The notes under the pieces were generated by a model, which was not told where the DNA came from, ran no database searches, and saw only the letters and a list, made by a program, of their open reading frames with translations. Position numbers and translations under genes: made by a program. A DNA stretch of 64,000 nt from Thioalkalivibrio paradoxus ARh 1. GTDB taxonomy: Bacteria; Pseudomonadota; Gammaproteobacteria; Ectothiorhodospirales; Ectothiorhodospiraceae. Shown here piece by piece: positions 46,195 through 54,330 of this stretch; position 1 is the first letter of the stretch, and every line of letters starts with the position of its first letter. The stretch is taken from contig NZ_CP007029.1 of assembly GCF_000227685.2 (NCBI RefSeq), positions 2,702,501 to 2,766,500 on the forward strand, in the 5' to 3' direction.

Positions 46195-46310
46195 CGCTTT
46201 CTCCCGGTGCGGAACCCAACCCGCGAGGGCTCGTCATCGTACCCCCTGGCCGCCGTTCGGTCCGCAGGTGAACTCGATCGCGGTCTGGGGGCGGCTGACC
46301 ATGCGGCGGG

Positions 46311-47207
46311 TCACTCCTCGCTGAAGTAGTCGCCATCGATGCGTTTCACATGGTACTCCGCGCGCGTAGCGACCCCCACGTCGAAATCGATCATCAGGTG
46401 GGCCAGTCGCTTGCCGTCGATCAGCACCACCTTGGGGTCGATCCCGGCCGCGTAGTCGGTGGCGTTCTGCGTGAAGCTGCTCGTCGTGATGAACACGCCC
46501 TTGCGCGCGTGCTTGCCATGCAACGCGCCGACGAACTTCTGCACTTCCGGGCGACCTACCGGCCCGTCCCAACGCTTGGCCTGGAGGTAGATCACGTCGA
46601 GCCCGAGACGGTCTTCCTTGATGATGCCGTCGATCCCCTCGTCGCCACCCTTGCCGATGGCCATCCCGGCATCCCGCACGGTTCCGCCGTAGCCCATGTT
46701 CACCAGGAGTTCGACGACCAGCCGCTCGAAGAACTGCGGCGAACACGACATGATCTGCTCGATGATCTCGGCGGCCAGCGAGTCCCGCATTCGCTGGTAG
46801 GCCGCCTCCAGCGTCTCCTCGGGCGTCTCGCCATCCACCGCCTTCGATGTCGCCGGCTTGCCCTTGGCCCGCTGGAATTCGTGGAATGCCGGATAGCGCT
46901 GCAGAAACTTGATGTCGATCCGCGCCGGCCGGGACCGCAGCACCTCCCTGCCCTGGTCGGTAATCCGGTAATGTCCCCGCCTGGGCCGCTGCAGCAGCCC
47001 GGCGCGCTGGAGATAGACGCTCGCCCATGCAACCCGGTTGTTGAACACCGGCTGAGTGCCGCTCGGCAGGAGCTCCTCGCGTTCCTCCAGGCTGAGGCCG
47101 AAGTGCTCCGCAAGCCCCTCGCGGCTCTCGGCCAGCGACCGTGTTTGACCGTCTGCCGCCAACTCCAGCAGCGGAAGCATGATCGCCTGGAAGTCCGGTA
47201 TCGGCAT
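46311..47207 (-). CDS. mrr: Mrr-type restriction endonuclease
   Basis: A 298-residue type IV enzyme that cuts methylated DNA. Residues 1-100 form the Mrr N-terminal winged-helix region (PIPDFQAIMLPLLELAADG, RAGLLQRPRRGHYRITDQG). Residues 165-295 form the PD-(D/E)xK-like nuclease with the motifs GGDEGIDGIIKED and VIYLQAKRW (catalytic Asp and QxK). The full length matches E. coli Mrr (about 304). The ATG at 47207 has GGGGTGAAGGG just upstream. It stands alone, without a cognate methylase, as expected for type IV systems. Confidence 0.95.
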   Translation of the reverse strand: MPIPDFQAIMLPLLELAADGQTRSLAESREGLAEHFGLSLEEREELLPSGTQPVFNNRVAWASVYLQRAGLLQRPRRGHYRITDQGREVLRSRPARIDIKFLQRYPAFHEFQRAKGKPATSKAVDGETPEETLEAAYQRMRDSLAAEIIEQIMSCSPQFFERLVVELLVNMGYGGTVRDAGMAIGKGGDEGIDGIIKEDRLGLDVIYLQAKRWDGPVGRPEVQKFVGALHGKHARKGVFITTSSFTQNATDYAAGIDPKVVLIDGKRLAHLMIDFDVGVATRAEYHVKRIDGDYFSEE

Positions 47208-47465
47208 CCCTTCACCCCCCAAGGCGCGACCGGCGCCCAGGTCCGGCAGTATACGGATCTACAGCAACGCACACTTTCCCTACGGCCGGCATCCGCGCTA
47301 GGGTCAGCGCGCAGACGACTTCAACCGGTTTCAGCGTGGAGGCACAGCATGGGGTCGCGCAAAGCCAATCAAGGCGGGCCCGGCCTCCGCGAGCTGAGCG
47401 GGGTACAGACCCATTTGGCGAGCCTGCGCCCGACGCTGCGCCCCACCGCGGGGCGCAGCGCGGTA

Positions 47466-47807
47466 CGTTCAGCGGCTGGCACGTCCAGGCAGGCTACGTG
47501 CTGGCCGGTGAAACCCGCGGCTATCGACCAACAGGCTTTCGCACGATCTCACCGGAACGCTCCTCGGGTGCCTGGAAAACCGCGGCACGCTACAGCTCCG
47601 TAGACCTCGGCGACGCCGATGTCCTCGGGGGAACAGGACAACTTCACGATCTGCCTGAACTACTAGATCAGCTCCAATCTGCGCTTCATGGCCAATTACG
47701 TGATGGTAGATGTGAAGAACAGCAACGCGGTTTCGAGTCTCTCCGGCGGTGCATATCGCGACGACAGCCCGGACATCTTCCCAGTGCGCATGCAGTACAA
47801 TTTCTGA
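47466..47807 (+). pseudogene. Remnant of an OprP/OprO-type outer-membrane porin (3' end)
   Basis: Only the C-terminal part of a beta-barrel porin is left. One frame encodes GWHVQAGYVLAGETRGYRP and KTAARYSSVDLGD. After a frameshift near 47626 a second frame encodes EQDNFTICLNY, then an in-frame TAG, then SSNLRFMANYVMVDV, PDIFPVRMQYNF and stop. The closing aromatic Phe, the NYVxVDV strand and the PDIFxVRxQYxF ending are typical of phosphate/pyrophosphate-selective porins. No start, signal peptide or N-terminal half remains upstream. A terminator-like hairpin follows 30 bp later, a relic of the intact gene. Confidence 0.72.
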
Positions 47808-47836
47808 ACCCACGGCAAGGCCACAGTTGCAAACCT

Positions 47837-47860
47837 GGCCACCGGACGGATCCGGTGGCC
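47837..47860. terminator. Terminator-like hairpin after the porin remnant
   Basis: GGCCACCGGA-CGGA-TCCGGTGGCC, a perfect 10-bp stem with a 4-nt loop, 30 bp after the remnant's stop. The following sequence TGTCTGCTG is only mildly T-rich. Probably the original terminator of the decayed porin gene. Confidence 0.5.
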
Positions 47861-48208
47861 TGTCTGCTGAACCGCTGCATGGCGCTCGGTCCGCATGGAG
47901 CAATCGGCGCCCGATGCGCCAAACCACAGCGGACACGTTCTGCGGACACCGGCATGGCCGGGATCAGAATGGTATGAACCGCGGCTCCCGTGCTGTTCCC
48001 CGCTCGCGTGCTTCATCGGACGGCTTGCGGCATGCCGATACGGCCATCGGGTCTCCTCGCATACGATGTCGGCAACGCAAGCACTGCGGTCGGTTGCCAA
48101 CCGGGAACTCCCGCTCCGAAGGCAAACCTCGATCGATCCACTTCGGGCCATCGCGGAAATGCCGAGAGCTTGCCGTCCCCTGCGCGTCGGATCAGACTGT
48201 CGCAGCGG

Positions 48209-48408
48209 CTAACCGTCATGGCCAGCGGCCACCCCCCGATGATGAAAGACGCGTAGGGCGGAAAAGGCCGAAGGCCGTCATCCGCCATCCGGCGCCGGGG
48301 TCGCCGCAGGCGCCGGGGAGGCGCGAACGCCGTACGGCGGATGACGCTGCGCTTTTCCGCCCTACGGGTCGCCCGGGGCACGAGACAGGCCGTGACTTTC
48401 ACGCTAAC
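48209..48408. repeat. Foldback repeat element, copy C (inverted relative to B and D)
   Basis: A 200-bp element starting CTAACCGTCATGGCCAGCGG and ending CGTGACTTTCACGCTAAC, that is, in reverse orientation to copies B and D. Inner arms GTAGGGCGGAAAAGGCCGAA and GCTTTTCCGCCCTAC. Its left-type end lies only 21 bp before the ATG of the small cytochrome gene at 48429. It has no ORF. Confidence 0.82.
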
Positions 48409-48428
48409 TGGGGGAGGAAATTGAACGC

Positions 48429-48821
48429 ATGACGCAGCACCCGACAACACTGCCGGCAGTCGTGCTACTCGGCGCGGTGCTCGGCATCGGCGCGTCCGGC
48501 GTCGTGGCAGACGAAATCCCGGTCTACGACGACGGCGCCCTGACTTACGAACTGCACATTGCACCTCTGATGGCCCGACACTGCACGAGTTGCCACGGTT
48601 GGTTCTTTCCCAAGGGAGGCTTCCGGAGCGACTCTCGCGAGCGCTTGATCCAGGGCGGGCGCACGGGCCCGGGCGTTGTGCCGGGCAAGCCCGACCAGGG
48701 CTGGCTGATGCACACAATCACCGTCACCGAGGGGCGCTACCAGATGCCGCCGGGCACCGCCTCGCTCCCGCCGGAAGACATCACCATGATCCGCGAGTGG
48801 ATCCTCCAGGGCGCGCGCTGA
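48429..48821 (+). CDS. Small secreted c-type cytochrome, PSCyt1-like
   Basis: A 130-residue monoheme protein with a signal peptide (residues 1-28, ending VVADE), heme site Cys52-Thr-Ser-Cys55-His56 (RHCTSCHGW) and the closing segment YQMPPGTASLPPEDITMIREW with the distal Met, as in planctomycete-type cytochrome c domains that are common in many bacteria. GGGGGAGG stands 11 nt before the ATG. It is bracketed by repeat copies C and D in opposite orientation and has no partner gene, so its donor and acceptor are unknown. Confidence 0.86.
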   Translation: MTQHPTTLPAVVLLGAVLGIGASGVVADEIPVYDDGALTYELHIAPLMARHCTSCHGWFFPKGGFRSDSRERLIQGGRTGPGVVPGKPDQGWLMHTITVTEGRYQMPPGTASLPPEDITMIREWILQGAR

Positions 48822-49022
48822 ACGTTTGACCCAGCACGGACGGCTGGGCAGACGATGAACGTGCACCGGGACCCGCAACCTCCCGCAGCGTCGACCCAGT
48901 TGCAAACTGTCGTGCGAAACGATCGATCGGTGAGCGGATGTCGGTTGCTAAGACCGCGAGCCGAATACAACCCGGCGGCGCGTCCAGCGGGGCCATAGAC
49001 ACTTCCAGCAGCTCCCCTGCGC

Positions 49023-49223
49023 GTTAACGTGAAAGTCACGGCCTGCCTCGTGTCCCGGGCGACCCGTAGGGCGGAAAAGCGCAGCGTCATCCGCCGTACG
49101 GCGTTCGCAGTGCCCAGGCGCCCGCGGCAATCCGGGCGCCAGCTGGCGGATGACGGCCTTCGGCCTTTTCCGCCCTACGCCTCTTTCATCATCGGGGGTG
49201 GCCGCATAGGCCATGAGAGTTAG
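49023..49223. repeat. Foldback repeat element, copy D
   Basis: A 201-bp element with left end GTTAACGTGAAAGTCACGG and right end TAGGCCATGAGAGTTAG. Inner arms GTAGGGCGGAAAAGCGCAGC and CCTTTTCCGCCCTAC. It lies 200 bp after the small cytochrome gene, facing copy C. It has no ORF. Confidence 0.82.
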
Positions 49224-49536
49224 CGGCGCACCCGCATAGCGCGCCCGCCACATCGGGCGCGGATGCATCCCTGCTGCTCGCCAATCCCCAAGCGCAGACC
49301 GGCGGTCAACCGCGTGTCCGCTCCATGCCGGACCTCTGGCAACGGGTGTCCAGCCAGCATCAGTCGTTGGCCACGGCATGCTGCTGTGACTGATCCTCTT
49401 CGAAGGTTGCAGTGCACGAACACAGCGAAGGTGTTTCACGGGCCGTGCCACCACGCCTCGGGCTCGGTCGAAACACGAACAAAAGCGCCCTCTCGGTGCC
49501 AGGCACCGAGCCCGACGCAGGGGGATTCCGGTGGGG
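49224..49536. other. Intergenic region between repeat D and the ODP-type hydrolase
   Basis: 313 bp, no supported gene. A 67-codon minus-strand ORF (49220-49423) overlaps the repeat end and has no family features. No hairpin or tRNA seen. Confidence 0.4.
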
Positions 49537-50265
49537 TCACGGATCCAACGCATCCGCGAGCGTGCGCAGGAGTTGTCCGCCGTCTCCGTGCCAGGCGCTC
49601 CCGTGCATGCAGGCGAGATTCTCCGGGTGGGTCGAGGCAAGGCGCTTGAGCATGGCGCGGGCATGGGTCGTGTGCGAGAAATAGTCCATCTGCGCACGAA
49701 AGGCCTCGCTCGGCCCGAGGATGTCCCCCTCGGTAACCGGCACCGCACCGGGACCGCCCTGGGTGAACAGATCGCCACACAGCAGGGTGCGAGTCGTTCC
49801 GTCGAACAGGAACCCGCAATCCCAGGCGTGGGGAAGGTGCGGGGTGTCGAACCACTGCAGTTCGTGTGTCCCCAGGACCAGCCGTTCCTGGTCCGCCAGT
49901 GCGCGCGGTGCGCGATCGGCCAGATCGCCGATGGAAACCAGCGCCGCGATGGTTCCACAAAGGGGAACCGATTGCGGACTTGCGGCCAGCCATTCGTTCA
50001 ACGAGCCGCATTCGTCCGCTTCCACGTGCGAGAAGGCAATATAGCGGAGTTGCTCGACCGGCAACACGCTCGCAACCGCTTGGCGCACCAGGGGAAACAG
50101 CCGTCTCGGCCCGGTGTGAAAGATCAGCGGCTCGTCGTCCCGAATCAGATACTGATTGAACGAGAACGCCCCACCCCCATCGATGACCACCGGGGTGTTG
50201 ATCCGATAGATCCCATCTGCGACCTCGTGCACGTTCGTGCCGGACTGCTTGTTTGTGATGGTCAT
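49537..50265 (-). CDS. ODP-type metallo-beta-lactamase-fold protein (flavodiiron-like oxygen-binding domain)
   Basis: A 242-residue cytoplasmic protein with the diiron MBL motif of flavodiiron proteins: FSHVEADECGSLNEW (H-x-E-x-D), HLPHAWDCGFLF, LLCGDLFTQGG and ACMHGSAWHG. It lacks a flavodoxin domain, so it is the stand-alone ODP type, which binds O2 or NO-like ligands at a diiron centre and often acts as a sensor or a reductase partner. AAGGAG stands 5 nt before the ATG at 50265. It is divergent from the Tat-exported protein across a repeat-rich spacer. Confidence 0.9.
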   Translation of the reverse strand: MTITNKQSGTNVHEVADGIYRINTPVVIDGGGAFSFNQYLIRDDEPLIFHTGPRRLFPLVRQAVASVLPVEQLRYIAFSHVEADECGSLNEWLAASPQSVPLCGTIAALVSIGDLADRAPRALADQERLVLGTHELQWFDTPHLPHAWDCGFLFDGTTRTLLCGDLFTQGGPGAVPVTEGDILGPSEAFRAQMDYFSHTTHARAMLKRLASTHPENLACMHGSAWHGDGGQLLRTLADALDP

Positions 50266-50576
50266 GGCAACTCCTTGCAGGTGTGGGCCACCAGAGATAC
50301 CTAGTAGACGCAATCCGGCGGTTCCACACGGCCCGGCCAGCGTACGCCTGGCGTTGGACACAAGCACCGGCCACCCTTTCCGTAGTACGGGGCCTTTCAT
50401 CCGCGGGCCCGTCCACGAGGGCGGTGCGTTGTCTGGCGCTCCCGTTTTACTCTCTGCGCGGATCCGTGCAGCCGGGCACCGCCAGAAACCGCGATGGTGG
50501 CGGGAACCCGATTGCCTGCGCCACGCCCCGGAATCCATCCCGAGTGTAGCTGCGGCACGGGTCAACCTGAAATGAC

Positions 50577-50656
50577 AGCCACGGAAGGACACGAAAATCA
50601 CGGAATATGAAACAAATCAAACCTTTTTTCCGTGTCTGTCCGTGCTTTCCGTGGCT
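50577..50656. repeat. Inverted repeat of CACGGAA-type units
   Basis: The left arm AGCCACGGAAGGACACGAAA with TCACGGAA faces the right arm whose complement reads AGCCACGGAAAGCACGGACA and ACACGGAAA, around an AT-rich centre (ATGAAACAAATCAAACC). Ends are perfect over 10 bp. This resembles the intergenic CACGGAA repeats known in many bacterial genomes. It is in an AT-rich patch next to the end fragment E. Confidence 0.65.
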
Positions 50657-50670
50657 CGCCTTTTCATGTT

Positions 50671-50699
50671 GCGGGGTGGCCGCTGGCCATGAAAGTTAG
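50671..50699 (+). repeat. Foldback repeat element, right-end fragment E
   Basis: GGGGTGGCCGCTGGCCATGA followed by AAGTTAG, matching the right 27 bp of copies B and D. The rest of the element is absent; the CACGGAA inverted repeat stands immediately to the left. Confidence 0.65.
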
Positions 50700-50776
50700 G
50701 TGTTTCCCCGAATTCAGGATTCGTGCGCTTGGGCCTAGCCTTCAGGATACGACCCACGAATCTGGAGGACGACGAA

Positions 50777-51844
50777 ATGACCATCGCCATCAACCGCCGC
50801 CGTTTCCTGACCTTGAGCGCGGGCACCTCGGGCCTGGCGCTGTTTTCCGGCCTAGGGCTGGGCGGTGCACCCCGTGCCGCCGGTGCCGCCGGTGCCGCCA
50901 CCGGCGAGGGGCGGGCGATCGTGAGGGACGTGATCGACTTCCGCCTGAAGCCCGGCGACTGGCCCGGCGCCTTCGGCTTCGTCACCTTCCGGCTGCACCA
51001 GGGGTTTCACGATGGCAGCATCGTGCACTACATCCGTACCGACACCTCGGACGCCGATTACGCGGAACGTCACGGGCTGGTGTTCGTTCCGCTGCTGGGC
51101 CTGGTCGACCGACCGGAACTGCAGAATCGCCTGTACGTGTTCGAGAATGGCCAGCCGCCGGTGCTGCAGCATGTTCCCGGTTCGGACGCGTACACCCCGC
51201 TGTTCCGCATCCACCGGGTGAGCGGCAATGCCGGTGGCCGCATCCTGACCGCCGAGGGCGAGATCGAGGAGGCGATCGCCGCCGGCAGGCTGACCGTCGA
51301 GGAGACACGCGTGCGCGTGAACTTCCCGCTGGTGCAGTGGGGCGACGAGCACCTCGCGGTCGACACCGAGCGCGACGGTTACCTCGGCACCGGGCAGTTG
51401 CTCGACGCGCCCGACCTGGAGAATCGGCAGGTCACGTTCAAGCTGCACGAGGCCTTCCCCGGAAGCTGGTACATCCTGACGGACACCTCCGCCGCGCCGA
51501 TGGCACCGATGATGAGCATTCCGGCATCGCCCGCGACCGCTGACCTGCCGTCGGTGCATGCCACCGACAAGGTCTGGGTCTTCGTCAACGGTATCGAGGG
51601 TGCGGGCGTGATGGGCTTCCAGTCGGCAATCTTCGGGAACCCGGCGGGCCACGCGGCCTGGAGCCCGTTCTGGGACCACTTCGCGCTGCGCTGGGAGGAT
51701 CCGGACGAGGCGCGCGTGCTGGAAAATGCCGCCGAGGTCCGGGAGCTCGTCGCCGCCGAGCGCCTGGTCCAGTACAACGGCACACCCAACTCACACCCGC
51801 AGGGGTTTGTGGTCAACTGCCCGGTGCCGGTGATGTCCGGGTAA
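50777..51844 (+). CDS. Tat-exported hypothetical protein
   Basis: A 355-residue protein. The N terminus has a twin-arginine signal (INRRRFLTLSAGTSGLAL, cleavage about residue 37 after AAGA). The mature part is beta-rich with no recognised family. It has blocks such as FRLKPGDWPGAFGFVTFRLH, VHYIRTDTSDADYAERHGLV and TPNSHPQGFVVNCPVPV; the region VWVFVNGIEGAGVMGFQSAIF is a likely conserved core. Tat export usually implies a folded protein or cofactor. GGAGGACGACGAA precedes the ATG at 50777. It is divergent from the ODP-type protein and may share regulation with it. The function is unknown. Confidence 0.82.
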   Translation: MTIAINRRRFLTLSAGTSGLALFSGLGLGGAPRAAGAAGAATGEGRAIVRDVIDFRLKPGDWPGAFGFVTFRLHQGFHDGSIVHYIRTDTSDADYAERHGLVFVPLLGLVDRPELQNRLYVFENGQPPVLQHVPGSDAYTPLFRIHRVSGNAGGRILTAEGEIEEAIAAGRLTVEETRVRVNFPLVQWGDEHLAVDTERDGYLGTGQLLDAPDLENRQVTFKLHEAFPGSWYILTDTSAAPMAPMMSIPASPATADLPSVHATDKVWVFVNGIEGAGVMGFQSAIFGNPAGHAAWSPFWDHFALRWEDPDEARVLENAAEVRELVAAERLVQYNGTPNSHPQGFVVNCPVPVMSG

Positions 51845-52215
51845 GCCCCGACTCACGCAGTCGGCCCCCTCTCCCGCTCGCGGGAGAGGTCGGGGCAAGG
51901 GGCCGTTCGGCGGTTCGCGACGCCGCGCCCGACCATCTGCGCTGCTGACGACGGCTCCCCGCGATGGTGCGCCAACCGTCATCACGCGGGCCGCCATCCG
52001 CGGCCATGAACGCTGCGAAAGGGGTCGAAGGATGTCACCCGCCGGGCCCACGCCGGGATTGCCGAGGGCGCGAGGCGTCGCAAACGGCGATGGGTCCGGC
52101 GCTGCATGCTACTCGGGGTACGCGGCGCCGGATGCGGGCTTCGGCAGCCGCCAAACGACTGAGCCTGCGCGGCTGGCTTCCCCCTGATCGCCCCCCCAAG
52201 CCAAGGAGAACCGTA
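51845..52215. other. Intergenic region with a REP-like hairpin
   Basis: 371 bp between the Tat-exported protein and the AhpD-like gene. The CCTCTCCCG-CTCG-CGGGAGAGG stem at 51868-51889 belongs to the widespread REP-like class (GGCCCCCTCTCCCGC...). It may end transcription of the Tat gene, though there is no T tract. The rest holds nothing recognised; ORFs are GC shadows. Confidence 0.55.
51868..51889. repeat. REP-like palindrome
   Basis: Nine-base-pair perfect stem CCTCTCCCG/CGGGAGAGG with a CTCG loop, followed by GGGGCAAGGGGCC. The sequence class is common in proteobacterial intergenic regions. Confidence 0.6.
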
Positions 52216-52791
52216 ATGAACCACGCCGATTTTCCGCTACACGACCGCGACACTGCGCCCGATGCCGCAGCCGCATTCGACCGCGCCGAGACCATCTTCG
52301 GCATGGTCCCGAATCTCACGCGCAAGATGGCAACCTCGCCTGCCCTCGCGCAGGGATACCTGGACTTGACCAGCCTGTTCGATCGATGTTCGCTGTCGGC
52401 GCAGGAGCGCGGCGTCGTGCTGTTGACGGTGAGCCGCTTTCACGGCTGCGACTACTGCATGGCGGCGCACAGCATGACCGGCCGAATGACCGGCCTGCCG
52501 GACGCGGAGGTCGACGCCCTGCGCGAGGACCGGCCGCTGCCGGATGCGCGGCTGGAAGCGTTGCGGCGGTTCGTGCACGCGATGCTGGAAGGGCGCGGCT
52601 GGGTCGATGCGTCCGATCTGGCGGCATTCCGCCACGCCGGGTTCGGTGAGCAGCAGGTACTGGACGTGATTCTGGGGATCGGGCTCAAGACGCTCTCCAA
52701 CTACACCAATCACATCGCCGGCACCCCGGTCGACACGGCCTTCGAGCACGAGCGCTGGACTGCGCCAGGGATCGCGCCGAGGCAGGCCTGA
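52216..52791 (+). CDS. AhpD/carboxymuconolactone decarboxylase-family protein
   Basis: A 191-residue cytoplasmic protein of the AhpD-like fold. The redox motif is HGCDYCMAAHS (CxxC followed by His, as in AhpD). Other family blocks are GMVPNLTRKMATSPALAQGY and VILGIGLKTLSNYTNHI. Such proteins act as alkylhydroperoxidases or related thiol-dependent enzymes. AAGGAG stands 8 nt before the ATG at 52216. No ahpC is adjacent. It is a member of the peroxidase-like (PcaC/uncharacterised peroxidase) group; the specific substrate is unknown. Confidence 0.92.
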   Translation: MNHADFPLHDRDTAPDAAAAFDRAETIFGMVPNLTRKMATSPALAQGYLDLTSLFDRCSLSAQERGVVLLTVSRFHGCDYCMAAHSMTGRMTGLPDAEVDALREDRPLPDARLEALRRFVHAMLEGRGWVDASDLAAFRHAGFGEQQVLDVILGIGLKTLSNYTNHIAGTPVDTAFEHERWTAPGIAPRQA

Positions 52792-52915
52792 CCGCCTCCG
52801 CTCGATCGGCCGCCCCCTGATCGCGGCCTGCCCGACCCCGGCCATGATGCCTGCACCGGGGCAACGGGCGCCGATCGCAGTTGGGCTGGAGCGCGGCGGC
52901 GGGTAGCATCCCCGG

Positions 52916-53521
52916 ATGGACGGCATCGGTGAATTGGGCGCCCTTTCCGCGCTGCTGGCAGGGATCAGCCTGAGCGCGGCAGCCGGCCTGCGGGTATTCC
53001 TGCCCGTGCTGGCGCTGGGGCTGGCCTCGCGCTTCGGAATGCTGGAACTCGGCGAGCAGTTCGCGTGGCTGGCCTCCGACCCATTGCTGCTGGTGGTGGG
53101 GATCGCGGCATTGCTGGAGATCGGTGGGTATTACATTCCGCTGGTCGACAACCTGCTCGACACGCTCGCCACCCCTGCCGCAATCGGCGGCGGCACGGTG
53201 ATCGTGGCATCCCTGCTGCCCGAGATGCACGGCTTGCTGCAATGGAGCTCGGCTGCACTGCTGGGTGGCGGGGCCGCGGGCATCGTGCAGGGAACAACCG
53301 TCGCGGCCCGTAGCGTGTCCACGGCCTCGACCGGCGGCGTTGGCAATCCCCTGGTCGCGACGGCCGAGACCGGCGGAAGCCTGATCGCGATCGTGCTGGC
53401 ATTGCTGATCCCGGTAGTGTTCGGCGTGCTGGTGATCGTGGCCCTGGCCTGGCTGGCGGTCCGGCTGGTCCGGTGGTTGCGCCGGCGCCGGGCGCATCAG
53501 GCCGTGCATCAGCGGCGCTGA
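52916..53521 (+). CDS. DUF4126 membrane protein
   Basis: A 201-residue inner-membrane protein with four to five hydrophobic helices. Family features are LSAAAGLRVFLPVLALGLASRFG, the EIGGYYIPLVDNLLDTLATP block and a Gly/Ala/Thr-rich central region, matching DUF4126. The C terminus is a basic cytoplasmic tail (RLVRWLRRRRAHQ). No catalytic residues are obvious. It converges on the DUF1328 gene across 53 bp. Its function is unknown. Confidence 0.86.
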   Translation: MDGIGELGALSALLAGISLSAAAGLRVFLPVLALGLASRFGMLELGEQFAWLASDPLLLVVGIAALLEIGGYYIPLVDNLLDTLATPAAIGGGTVIVASLLPEMHGLLQWSSAALLGGGAAGIVQGTTVAARSVSTASTGGVGNPLVATAETGGSLIAIVLALLIPVVFGVLVIVALAWLAVRLVRWLRRRRAHQAVHQRR

Positions 53522-53574
53522 ACCCCACCGAAGAAAGGCTGCGGCATTGCGTCGATGGTCGATCCGCCGGCGGG

Positions 53575-53739
53575 TCAGAACCGTGAGCCCCTGCCGGCGA
53601 TCACCGACACCACTGCCAGCACCAGGCCGACGATGAACAGAATCCAGGCGATGTTGGTCGCGGTTCCGGCGATCCCACCGAGCCCGAGCACACCGGCGAT
53701 GATTGCGACAATCAGGAAGATCAGGGCCCAGGAAAACAT
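53575..53739 (-). CDS. DUF1328 small membrane protein (YtjA-like)
   Basis: A 54-residue protein: [20 protein letters not shown], then [20 protein letters not shown] and a basic ending. Two hydrophobic helices joined by a short loop, the hallmark of DUF1328/YtjA proteins, common in proteobacteria near stress-response genes. The ATG at 53739 is preceded by GGAGACGTGC. It falls below usual ORF length cut-offs. The function is unknown. Confidence 0.9.
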   Translation of the reverse strand: MFSWALIFLIVAIIAGVLGLGGIAGTATNIAWILFIVGLVLAVVSVIAGRGSRF

Positions 53740-53989
53740 GCACGTCTCCGGTGTTCACCAACCATGAACCCTAGCAGGCCGGAACCAAGGCTGCCCGGGT
53801 TCCCGGCAGTCGCCTCGGCCCGGAAGCGACTTCATGGCGACCGGACCGCGTGACAGTGGGCATCCAGCACGGACGCTCGCGGAGCATGAACAATGACCGA
53901 CCGGACCGGTCAGAATCATCAGGGACGCCGTCGCTTCCCGCGGGGCGCTCCCGGTTCTCATTCAGGGTACGACTGCGGAGGAGGCTGCG

Positions 53990-54223
53990 ATGAGCGAGCA
54001 CATGGTGGATGTGACCGTCCATATCGACGAGATGATCGGCGCCGACGTGCGCGAGGGAATCCAGGACCGGCTGCGCGACCTGAACGGCGTGATGGCCGCC
54101 TCCGGCCACGATGCCAAACCCCACTTGCTGGTGGTGGAGTACGACCCGGAGCGGGTCGGCAGTCACGAAATCCTCGACACCGTGACCGCGACCGGAGTCC
54201 ATGCGGAATTGATCGGACTATGA
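53990..54223 (+). CDS. Small HMA-like protein lacking the metal-binding Cys pair
   Basis: A 77-residue protein with a ferredoxin-like (beta-alpha-beta-beta-alpha-beta) pattern: VDVTVHIDEMIGAD, then a helix, PHLLVVEYDPERVGSHEILD and GVHAELIGL. It resembles heavy-metal-associated domains but has no CxxC and no cysteine at all. GGAGGAGG precedes the ATG by 7 nt. It converges on sufU across a strong hairpin. A protein-interaction or noncanonical role is possible. Confidence 0.82.
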   Translation: MSEHMVDVTVHIDEMIGADVREGIQDRLRDLNGVMAASGHDAKPHLLVVEYDPERVGSHEILDTVTATGVHAELIGL

Positions 54224-54229
54224 CTCATG

Positions 54230-54260
54230 GGCGCCGCCGGTTGCGGTGGCCGGCGGCGCC
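54230..54260. terminator. Bidirectional terminator-like hairpin
   Basis: GGCGCCGCCGG-TTGCGGTGG-CCGGCGGCGCC, an 11-bp perfect stem, 7 bp after the HMA-like stop and between convergent genes. It lacks a T tract on both strands. Confidence 0.55.
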
Positions 54261-54330
54261 AGCCGCGCTCGAACACCCCCGACATTCTTCCGCACCCGCA
54301 GCACGCTGGCAGCCTTTCAGACTTGGGTTG

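Noticed and set aside
48209-49223. A CRISPR-like reading of the repeats near 48-49 kb
   Set aside because: The repeats are about 200 bp, inverted, and separated by a gene; there are no short direct repeats with regular spacers.
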